Source of the DNA: Gammaproteobacteria bacterium
GTDB taxonomy: Bacteria > Pseudomonadota > Gammaproteobacteria > Pseudomonadales > Azotimanducaceae
DNA: 64,000 nt
Assembly: GCA_009840545.1 (NCBI GenBank)
Contig: VXNM01000003.1
Location: forward strand, 124,001 to 188,000
Direction: 5' to 3'
Positions 16,540 to 23,633 of the stretch are shown piece by piece; the first letter of the stretch is position 1; each line of letters opens with the position of its first letter. Below the pieces are notes generated by a model. That model had not been told where the DNA came from. It saw nothing but the letters and a program-made list of their open reading frames with translations, and did no database searches. Position numbers and translations under genes: made by a program.

Positions 16540-17778
16540 GTGAGTTTGTCAGCCCGTTCTCAAGCATTGGTACTTCTGACGGTTCCCTTGACGAAAATTG
16601 AACCCGATCGCCCCAAAGCATTGACAATTGGTGAATGGAATCGATTCGCGATGTGGATGAAACATGGATCGCTTAGCCCCGAGGACCTATTCAAAAAATC
16701 GGCACACGATCTCCTGATTGATTTCAACGATAGAACTGTGACTCCTGACAGAGTGCAGTGCTTACTAGATCAACGACTTGCTTTGGGGTTAGCCTTGGAA
16801 AAGTGGCAACGCATGGGCATCTGGGTGCTTACCCGTGCGGACCCAGAGTACCCAAGCAAATTGAAAGAGAGATTTAGGAGCAATACCGCACCCGTGCTCT
16901 TTGGTTTTGGAAGCAAATCGCTCCTTAAGACAGACGGAGTCGCTGTCGTAGGCTCCAGAGATGCTAGTTCAAGTGATTGTGAAAGAGCTTATCAATTCGG
17001 GCAATTGATAGCTGACCAAGGGTATTCGATTATTTCGGGAGGTGCGCGAGGCATTGATACCTACGCAGCAAATGGTGCTCAAAGCAAGGAAGGTACGGTA
17101 ATTGTCGTACTGCCCAACGGCCTGTCAAAAGCTAGCACATCTTCTAAGTACCGCGACCTCTTGATGTCCAAGAATTTACTGCTCCTGTCTCCAATCCATC
17201 CCGAATCTAATTTCAATGTAGGCGTTGCGATGTCTCGCAATCGCTACATCTACGGTTTGTCAAGCGCGGCCATAGTTGTTTGCAGTAAGGAGAATGGTGG
17301 AGGTACTTGGCACGGGGCATTGGAGAACATCAAAAACAATTGGGTGCCCTTGTGGGTTAGTAAAACAGAATCTCAGCCAACCGGGAACGAGGCTCTCGTC
17401 AATCATGGTGGAAAATGGTTGCCGGATCCATTGCAATCAATCGACGATTTGTTTGTAGCTCGAGTGAAAAATCAGCTTGGATTGAATCTGGAACTAGATG
17501 AACTCGACCAACCTAGTCCTACAAAAGCCAAGCCTATGTTGCATGCGGTTGGCGAAAGAAGTTTGTATCGAGCTTTTCTCGAGGAACTGGATCGGATCAC
17601 CAGCCAGCATCCGATGTCCCGAGATGAAATCAAGAGTAGTTTGGACCTCACACGTTCGCAGACTGAAGACTGGCTCAGGAAGGGCGTGGACAATGGGGAA
17701 ATCAAGAGATCTATTAAACCGGTGCGTTATCAATTTCTTCAAGATCTCTTTTCAGGCACATCATCAGATGAGGTTTGA
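16540..17778 (+). CDS. DprA/SMF-like SLOG-domain protein
   Basis: The Rossmann-type core reads VAVVGSRDAS, then GYSIISGGARGIDTYAANGA, EGTVIVVLPNGL, and later VAMSRNRYIYGLSSAAIVVC with GGTW. These are the ligand and DNA-binding elements of DprA/Smf proteins. A C-terminal winged helix (MSRDEIKSSLDLTRSQTEDW) follows a variable linker. The family's N-terminal SAM/HhH part is only weakly visible. I chose GTG at 16540 because AGGTGA lies five bases upstream. Canonical DprA loads RecA onto single-stranded DNA in transformation. This gene sits beside an AbiEi-like gene and small unknown genes, so a defence-associated role is possible. It could still be the cell's only DprA. Confidence 0.8.
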   Translation: MSLSARSQALVLLTVPLTKIEPDRPKALTIGEWNRFAMWMKHGSLSPEDLFKKSAHDLLIDFNDRTVTPDRVQCLLDQRLALGLALEKWQRMGIWVLTRADPEYPSKLKERFRSNTAPVLFGFGSKSLLKTDGVAVVGSRDASSSDCERAYQFGQLIADQGYSIISGGARGIDTYAANGAQSKEGTVIVVLPNGLSKASTSSKYRDLLMSKNLLLLSPIHPESNFNVGVAMSRNRYIYGLSSAAIVVCSKENGGGTWHGALENIKNNWVPLWVSKTESQPTGNEALVNHGGKWLPDPLQSIDDLFVARVKNQLGLNLELDELDQPSPTKAKPMLHAVGERSLYRAFLEELDRITSQHPMSRDEIKSSLDLTRSQTEDWLRKGVDNGEIKRSIKPVRYQFLQDLFSGTSSDEV

Positions 17779-18006
17779 AGTCCTCAAGGGAGGAATTGGC
17801 TCTTCAAAAGACTCTTTGCTAGGACTTGCCAATGATTCGCTAATCACAATTGCTGGGTTTCGAGCAGAAAAATCAAAGAATACGCCCGCGCCACGACTCT
17901 GTCCCTCAATAGTGCGAAAGTAGTTTCCCTCATTATTCCCTTCCCAATCTAGCTCAAATCCCGTTTTGAGAGCTTTTAACAAATCTCGGTGATTCACAAC
18001 AAGCAC
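17764..18006 (-). CDS. small hypothetical protein
   Basis: 80 residues from a GTG that directly follows the TGA stop of the preceding frame in the same register (TGAGTG). The sequence (FELDWEGNNEGNYFRTIEG then AGVFFDFSARNPAIVIS) looks like a small beta-rich domain. It overlaps the 3' end of the convergent DprA-like gene by 15 bases. It may be an independent, translationally coupled gene or the tail of an originally longer protein. Confidence 0.35.
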   Translation of the reverse strand: MLVVNHRDLLKALKTGFELDWEGNNEGNYFRTIEGQSRGAGVFFDFSARNPAIVISESLASPSKESFEEPIPPLRTSNLI

Positions 18007-18408
18007 TCAAGAAGTGCTAAATCGTGCGAGTAGCTGTTTCTTGAGATTTCTTGCTCCAGACGAGAGATTCCCATCCTCTGCCATCGCGTAGTTCACCCAC
18101 CAACTTTCAAGAGATTCATTTAATGCGCTTTCCAATTCCTTTCGCGAAAACGCATGCAGTGACAATCCGAGATCTCCCTCCACGAAATAGCACGAGTCTA
18201 TTGGAAGAAAGCTAACCTCATAGCACAACGGTGGATCGGCATACCAGACTTCATTATTGACTCGGATTCTTGAGACTACTATCGGAGATGTATCAATGCG
18301 GCGGCTATCCCCCACCGACTTCGGGGAGTGTTCGTGTTCGTTGTCAATCATTTCAATGGTTCCTCCAATTTCCGATTGATAATCAATCTTCAAAGCGAAC
18401 TCTCGCAC
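18007..18408 (-). CDS. hypothetical protein
   Basis: 133 residues from a GTG start. A beta-rich stretch (PIVVSRIRVNNEVWYADPPLCYEVSFLPIDSCYFVEGDLGLSLHA, in part) is followed by helical KELESALNESLESWWVNYA and a basic tail. No known motif. It sits between two other small minus-strand frames and is probably co-transcribed with both. Confidence 0.45.
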   Translation of the reverse strand: MREFALKIDYQSEIGGTIEMIDNEHEHSPKSVGDSRRIDTSPIVVSRIRVNNEVWYADPPLCYEVSFLPIDSCYFVEGDLGLSLHAFSRKELESALNESLESWWVNYAMAEDGNLSSGARNLKKQLLARFSTS

Positions 18409-18437
18409 CCAACCGAGTACGCCCAGAAAATGGCGGT

Positions 18438-18608
18438 CTAGCTATTCTTTCTTGTGTCGGAGTTACGTTTCCCCGTAAGCAATCCAAGCAGCACTTCGTC
18501 GCTGGATAGGGGTCGTTCCGGCCTGGGCGGAACAGGCGGTCTTTCGGGGATTCTCAGAGACTTGCGGCCCGACTTCCTTTTATCGGAACGGAGTGAATGC
18601 TCTTTCAT
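18438..18608 (-). CDS. very small Arg/Pro-rich hypothetical protein
   Basis: A 56-residue frame from ATG at 18608 (MKEHSLRSDKRKSGRKSLRI, then a Pro-rich PERPPVPPRPERP and DEVLLGLLTGKRN). The basic N-terminus, proline linker and short helix look non-random, but it has no known homologue I can name. It ends 29 bases before the next minus-strand start. Confidence 0.3.
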   Translation of the reverse strand: MKEHSLRSDKRKSGRKSLRIPERPPVPPRPERPLSSDEVLLGLLTGKRNSDTRKNS

Positions 18609-18723
18609 AGGGTAGTCCCATCGTAATTTGGGTTGCTGAAGGCATGAATTTGGAATCTATACACCTTAGTGTTTCGGTAAAACCATATGTCAATGCATTT
18701 TTCTTTAACCCTCGATAGTTTGT

Positions 18724-19626
18724 TCATTTAGATGGAAATAACCAAGCCGCTCCTCGGACTCCGCTTGAATCCGAGTGTTTTGCAGGCAAAATCTTGGTCT
18801 TGCCTTCGGATTTGCAGGCATAGGACCGTAGTCGATCAGGAAGTTCGTCGTAGATTTCAACAATGTTGGACGCACCTCCACCCAAGACCACTACATCGGG
18901 GTCCATTGCGTTCACCATAACTGCTAGGGAACGAGCTAGTTGGGAGATATAGAGGTCGATGGTGGGACACATACCGAGACCGGCGATCTCTGGTCCTCTC
19001 AGGTTCTCTCCAGTCAATTCTCGATGGGTTTGTTCGAGACCGGTTCCAGATACGAATCCCTCCACACAATTCGTCTGTCCACAGTGGCATTCGCGGTCCG
19101 ACAGAAGATTCTCCTGTTCCACGGTCTTGGGGTCGGACCGAAACTTTGGAAATGGATTGTGTCCCCACTCTCCACTCAGCCCATTGGGCCCTGTCAGCAG
19201 ATTCCTATCGACTACCCAACCTCCCCCGCAACCGGTTCCAAGGATCACACCGAAAACGCAGAACGATCCCACACCCGCACCATCTAACGCTTCTGACAGT
19301 GCGAAGCAGTTTGCATCGTTCTGAATACGGACGGGTCGTCCCAGCACTTGCTTGATGTCGTCCAAGAACGGCCTGCCATTTAGACATGTAGTGTTAGCGT
19401 TCTTCATTGCCCGTTCAGATTCCACCCACGCACCCGGCGTTCCCATTCCGACAGAGGACGGAGTCGACGATGAAGTATCAAGGCGATTCACGAGAGCTTT
19501 AATTTCCAACAAAGTATTTGCATAGTCGGAAGGAGTGTCTACTCGTTCTCGACCCACGATGACTCCCGAGTCATCCATCAATGCCCCCTCGATTTTGGTT
19601 CCGCCTAGATCAATTCCTATGCGCAT
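18724..19626 (-). CDS. ROK-family sugar kinase
   Basis: Phosphorylates a hexose or N-acetylhexosamine with ATP. From the ATG at 19626 the protein begins MRIGIDLGGTKIEGALMDD (ATP phosphate loop) and has the catalytic region RIQNDANCFALSEA. The ROK zinc motif is complete: GEWGHNP followed by CHCGQTNCVEGFVSG. The second ATP motif PDVVVLGGGASN lies near the C-terminus. 300 residues, usual for fructokinase/NagK/glucokinase-type ROK enzymes. The exact sugar cannot be told. Placement 20 bases after ampD suggests co-transcription and hints at amino-sugar salvage from cell wall, which is an inference. Confidence 0.9.
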   Translation of the reverse strand: MRIGIDLGGTKIEGALMDDSGVIVGRERVDTPSDYANTLLEIKALVNRLDTSSSTPSSVGMGTPGAWVESERAMKNANTTCLNGRPFLDDIKQVLGRPVRIQNDANCFALSEALDGAGVGSFCVFGVILGTGCGGGWVVDRNLLTGPNGLSGEWGHNPFPKFRSDPKTVEQENLLSDRECHCGQTNCVEGFVSGTGLEQTHRELTGENLRGPEIAGLGMCPTIDLYISQLARSLAVMVNAMDPDVVVLGGGASNIVEIYDELPDRLRSYACKSEGKTKILPAKHSDSSGVRGAAWLFPSK

Positions 19627-19646
19627 GTCCGCAAACTCGTTTCTCT

Positions 19647-20195
19647 CTATTCCGTCAGTGAGTGCATTAGTCGTATCCAGTCGAATTGAGGACCAGGGTC
19701 CCACTTTCGATCTCCAGCAATCTCATTGTGACCAACAATGTTTCCAAGAGCAATATCTGGGTATTTTGAAATTAGTGATTTCAAAACGTCGACAAGAGAG
19801 TCGTATTGTGAGTCAGTGAATGGATCGGTTTCTGTTCCCTCAAGTTCAATTCCGATGGAAAAGTCGTTGCAGTTTGACCTGCCTCCGTACCTCGACTCAC
19901 CTGCGTGCCACGCTCTGAGGTTGAAGGGTACACACTGAGTTGCTTGACCGTCTCTATCCACAAGGAGATGACTAGAGACGCGAACGTCCTTGAGTGAATC
20001 AAAACTTGGATGTGCGTTTACATCTATGGTGTTCGTGAACAGTTCCTCAATGAACTTTGTGCCAAAATGCCCCGGCGGCAAGGATATCGCATGAATTACA
20101 ACCAGTGATATTCGTTCCCCCGCCGGTCTTGCGTCGCGATTTGGACTCGCTATTTGCCGGGCCGAAACTAGTGTGTGATCCGACTCAATCTGCAT
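19647..20195 (-). CDS. ampD: 1,6-anhydro-N-acetylmuramyl-L-alanine amidase
   Basis: Cytoplasmic zinc amidase that removes the stem peptide from anhydro-muropeptides during peptidoglycan recycling. It shows VVIHAISLPPGHFG (first zinc His), SSHLLVDRDGQATQCVPF, AWHAGES, SIGIELEGT, and VGHNEIAGDRKWDPGPQFDW (second His and Asp ligands). 182 residues, usual length. Its start codon overlaps the potential first ATG of the divergent nadC by two bases. The ampD/nadC neighbourhood is common in gammaproteobacteria. Confidence 0.95.
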   Translation of the reverse strand: MQIESDHTLVSARQIASPNRDARPAGERISLVVIHAISLPPGHFGTKFIEELFTNTIDVNAHPSFDSLKDVRVSSHLLVDRDGQATQCVPFNLRAWHAGESRYGGRSNCNDFSIGIELEGTETDPFTDSQYDSLVDVLKSLISKYPDIALGNIVGHNEIAGDRKWDPGPQFDWIRLMHSLTE

Positions 20196-20214
20196 GCCCA
20201 GTCAGAAGTTCCAT

Positions 20215-21069
20215 ATGGATGTTCCGATCGAAGTTATTCGAAGCAATGTTGCTGGTGCTCTCGAAGAAGATTTGGGAACAGGGGATCTCCACAAAGATCT
20301 GATTCTCGATGATTCTCCAGTTAAGGGAACAATCATAACTAGATCAAGCGGCATTCTGTGTGGAACCGCATGGGTCAATGAAGTCTACCGTCAAATTTCT
20401 GAAGAAGTTTCCGTTGAATGGATTCATGAGGATGGTGAATCTATCAACCCAAGCGATCAATTAGCTTCGATTTCTGGTCCACCCACAGCATTGCTAGCAG
20501 CAGAACGAACAGCACTGAATTTTCTACAGCTTTTATCCGGCACGGCTACTCGAACTCGGGAATTCGTTTCGATGGTCGCGCATACACAAGCGAAGATCTT
20601 GGATTCGCGAAAGACGATTCCGGGTCTAAGACTGGCTCAAAAATACGCTGTAGCTACCGGAGGAGGAACCAATCACCGCATCGGGCTGTTCGACGCAGTT
20701 TTAATCAAAGAAAACCACATTGTTGCCTGTGGAGGAATTGAATCAGCTGTATCTCGAGCGCGAGACAAACATCCAGGCACTTTCGTCGAGGTAGAAGTCG
20801 AGAATACCGACGAGCTCGTCCAAGCAATTCGATGCAAAGTAGATCGGATCATGTTGGACAACTTCACTATCCTTCAGCTGAGGGAAGCTGTCAGACTTAC
20901 TCGCAGTTACTCCACTTTCGAGGACAAGACCATAGAACTTGAGGCCTCGGGAGGAATTGATCGATCCAATGTCGTACGGGTTGCGGAAACCGGCGTGGAC
21001 TGTATATCGTTAGGAACTCTAACAAAGGACATTCAAAGTCTCGATTTATCCATTGGATTCAAATGGTGA
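20215..21069 (+). CDS. nadC: quinolinate phosphoribosyltransferase
   Basis: Makes nicotinate mononucleotide from quinolinate and PRPP in NAD biosynthesis. Recognised by EEDLGTGDLHKDL, ERTALNFLQLLSGTAT, ILDSRKTIPGLRLAQKYAV, GGGTNHRIGLFDAVLIKENH, VEVEVEN and the closing EASGGID...GVDCISLGTLTK. I chose ATG 20215 (MDVPIEVIRSN), which gives the usual N-terminus; an ATG at 20194 would overlap the ampD start. 284 residues. Confidence 0.96.
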   Translation: MDVPIEVIRSNVAGALEEDLGTGDLHKDLILDDSPVKGTIITRSSGILCGTAWVNEVYRQISEEVSVEWIHEDGESINPSDQLASISGPPTALLAAERTALNFLQLLSGTATRTREFVSMVAHTQAKILDSRKTIPGLRLAQKYAVATGGGTNHRIGLFDAVLIKENHIVACGGIESAVSRARDKHPGTFVEVEVENTDELVQAIRCKVDRIMLDNFTILQLREAVRLTRSYSTFEDKTIELEASGGIDRSNVVRVAETGVDCISLGTLTKDIQSLDLSIGFKW

Positions 21070-21140
21070 GTCATCGACTCTTGTCGAAACGTTGCAATGC
21101 TGTATCGCTGAATCTCATCAATGGAATGGTCGCTTTACAA

Positions 21141-22289
21141 CTAAACTAGTTCGCACGGCATAAAACCACGATCCTCCCACCAGGATTTGCCGTGTTTGCC
21201 AGGGATTAGTAAGTCGATCTCCTTTGCAATTCGGCCTCCACGTCCATGATGTACTGAAATGCTCCTATGAGGAGAAGTGCTAGGTCTTTCGTAAATGGGT
21301 CGCTTTGGCCAAGTCTCCGCCATCGCTTTAGCACACATCGTTGCAGTGTCGCGCTGTCTTGCAGCTCTAACTAGAACTGTGGCTCCTGGCTTTAGGTGCC
21401 GACTTGATTCTCCAAATATAGATTGGAGTAGTTCTTGATATTCTGCTCTACATCCATACTTAGCAGATTTATTCCAATTTTTTTTGAATTCATGACCCAA
21501 TAGCCAGAGACGTAGCCAGTTGTCGTTCCAATAGTCAATAGCGCCACAGTACGGAGGAGAGGTAATAAGCAAGCCCGCCCTAATCTTGGGAAGTTTACGC
21601 AGTACAACCCGTGCGTCGCCAAGGATGGCATTGCCTTTAGCCAATGTGGGGACACCACATTCGTAACGTCGTCGAATCTTGGTAGCGAGCATAGCTATAG
21701 GATCAACATCTGGTGGAGAAGACAGACCTCGCATTGTCCACCATTTCACAGCGTAATCGGGAGAGTATGCGATTGTCGGGGACATTGCGTTTGACAGTCC
21801 GCTGCCGAGCTTGTCCTGCATGTGTAACGCAATAAACGCCATTAGGGTCCTATCCACTCTCGAACCTTTCCAATCCAATTCTCTCCGAGACGCTTTGAGA
21901 AATGCTCTGACTTTAGGAGACCAAGCCATCGTTTCAAACCTGCTTCGACTCTTTTTGTCACGCGCTCGCGTGGCCCGACCCATTTCATTTAACCTAGAGA
22001 CCACTCTGTCCGGATCTGGTTCTGGCTGCAGCTTGGTTGCTGTGAATATCCACGCTGCAGGATTAATGTCTATTGCCACCGATGGACGTCCCAATACAGC
22101 GGCGGTGAATGGTCCATTTCCTCTCCCACAACAGGGATCCAACACCGGTTCACCCTTGGTTGTGAGATGGTCAATAGCCTGCTGCGCGAATGAAGCCGGG
22201 AACATTGCGAGATATCGTCCCAGTCCGTACCATCGGCCTTCTGCAGTATTGCGTAGCCAGGGACTACTAATTTTTGGCATCGGTGTCAT
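21141..22289 (-). CDS. DNA methyltransferase of HerA-NurA operon 1
   Basis: 382 residues. SAM-binding motif I reads VLDPCCGRGNGPF (residues 49-61) and the catalytic motif is TSPPYCGAIDYWNDNW (243-258), so this is an amino-methyltransferase of the N4-cytosine/N6-adenine type. The target sequence cannot be told. It is the last gene of the operon; its ATG overlaps the NurA-like stop by four bases (ATGA). A role in marking self DNA against the HerA-NurA pair is inferred from linkage. The C-terminus (HRSISVHHGRGGRIAKEIDLLIP) is basic and may contribute to DNA binding. Confidence 0.85.
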   Translation of the reverse strand: MTPMPKISSPWLRNTAEGRWYGLGRYLAMFPASFAQQAIDHLTTKGEPVLDPCCGRGNGPFTAAVLGRPSVAIDINPAAWIFTATKLQPEPDPDRVVSRLNEMGRATRARDKKSRSRFETMAWSPKVRAFLKASRRELDWKGSRVDRTLMAFIALHMQDKLGSGLSNAMSPTIAYSPDYAVKWWTMRGLSSPPDVDPIAMLATKIRRRYECGVPTLAKGNAILGDARVVLRKLPKIRAGLLITSPPYCGAIDYWNDNWLRLWLLGHEFKKNWNKSAKYGCRAEYQELLQSIFGESSRHLKPGATVLVRAARQRDTATMCAKAMAETWPKRPIYERPSTSPHRSISVHHGRGGRIAKEIDLLIPGKHGKSWWEDRGFMPCELV

Positions 22290-23611
22290 TCCACCAGGCT
22301 ATGGATCAAACTTGTGCCAGTCTTTATGGGGAGGGATGCCCAACGATGTGCCCGTCGCAGAGCCAAAAATTGGTCGGTCCCGACACCCAATGGAGCGGCT
22401 GTACTAACCGCGTCGCCAAGTACTGAGGGATCGGGTGCATTGGTAAGTGGAACCCCGCCTGTATGATTGAATTCGGGCTGAGCAACATTCAACACTAGTC
22501 TTTGACCTGTAGGAGTTTTTAGGATTAGCGGACGTCCAAAATGGGTCAATTGACCCCAAGGCTTAGAGTTTGCAGAATGGCCAGCAACCACGTTTTCGCG
22601 GATATAGTTGTTGTCGGGTAGCCAATAGCTGTTAATTGGAATTCTGCTATTAGGCTCAGGTCCACGATCCAGCTCTTCAGAGTGTTTAACGAATGGACCG
22701 CTTTTGACTCCGGACATTACCAAGAGTTTGCCACTAGGCAATGCGTCTTGAAGAATTCCTTGGATTTTCTGAAGTTCTTGTTGAATTGCATGAGCCAGAA
22801 CTGCAATAGTCCCAAAGGCTGCCAATTGTCCGTCTAAAACAAATGCGGTTTCAGAGATTGCCACAAGTCCTTCCCTCGATTTCGTCAAACCGCGCAGCCC
22901 ATTAATTAACGCCAAGAGTTCCAATGTATCCATAACGCGGCTGTGACATTCCTCCGCAGATCTGTTCTCGATGAATTGCTCATGTATTCGCAAACCATCT
23001 GTAGTGTAAATGGTGGTTGAACAATGCGGGCAATCGTATTCCTTGCCAGGGGCTGGCATAGATAGGCCAGTGGCATCACAGTCCGGATTTGGACATTGAT
23101 CTACTTCATGCTTTTCGCCGAGTAGGTAGTAGAGGCTCGTAGCGAAAGACTCGCCACCTAAGGATGCAGATTGCAGTATTTTGTTGAATACGTGTCGAAA
23201 CCACTCTCTCGGTCCTGTGCCGTCGTTGGTTCCGGCATTGGTACCAGGTAGCATCGCTCCCAAGCTGTTTCCTTTTTCTGTACTTCGCAACTCCCTTGGG
23301 TCGACCGCACCGCTCAATGGTAGTCTAGGCAAGCTTGCTAACTTCGAGAGATTGATTACGACAACGCCAAGAGAAACTGCACCAACGTGAGTGTCAGGAA
23401 GTCTACCGGGAAACTGGTCATATATTCGTGAGCCGTCAATGGCTACTAGGTTTGTGCGTGTTTTGCCAATTGGGCACGGGAGAAACTTCGGAAGTGGCAA
23501 TACAGTATGAGCAGATGGCGGGTTGAGTTTTTCTCTAAACTGCTCAAACTCTTTTCCGTCCACAATACTCTGTATTGCGGCGAGTCCCGCTCTTTCATCT
23601 GGGTATGGCAT
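22286..23611 (-). CDS. NurA-like nuclease of operon 1, with inserted zinc ribbon
   Basis: 441 residues. The first catalytic acidic motif reads LVAIDGSRIYDQF (D59) and the second FVLDGQLAAFG (D260), both characteristic of the NurA 5'-3' nuclease fold (RNase H-like). Between them, C173/C178/C194/C197 (CPNPDC...CPHC) form a zinc-ribbon insertion not found in archaeal NurA. It lies 22 bases after the HerA-like gene and overlaps the methyltransferase by four bases, so the three are one operon. In archaea NurA works inside the HerA hexamer to resect DNA; here the pair is more likely used against foreign DNA, an inference from context. Confidence 0.82.
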   Translation of the reverse strand: MPYPDERAGLAAIQSIVDGKEFEQFREKLNPPSAHTVLPLPKFLPCPIGKTRTNLVAIDGSRIYDQFPGRLPDTHVGAVSLGVVVINLSKLASLPRLPLSGAVDPRELRSTEKGNSLGAMLPGTNAGTNDGTGPREWFRHVFNKILQSASLGGESFATSLYYLLGEKHEVDQCPNPDCDATGLSMPAPGKEYDCPHCSTTIYTTDGLRIHEQFIENRSAEECHSRVMDTLELLALINGLRGLTKSREGLVAISETAFVLDGQLAAFGTIAVLAHAIQQELQKIQGILQDALPSGKLLVMSGVKSGPFVKHSEELDRGPEPNSRIPINSYWLPDNNYIRENVVAGHSANSKPWGQLTHFGRPLILKTPTGQRLVLNVAQPEFNHTGGVPLTNAPDPSVLGDAVSTAAPLGVGTDQFLALRRAHRWASLPIKTGTSLIHSLVE

Positions 23612-23633
23612 GGTCTACTGAGGTTGCGCAGAA

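Noticed and set aside
18004-18009. In-frame TGA considered as a second selenocysteine codon
   Set aside because: No Cys-bearing family context, no U-x-x-C motif and no suitable hairpin after the TGA; a GTG start follows directly.
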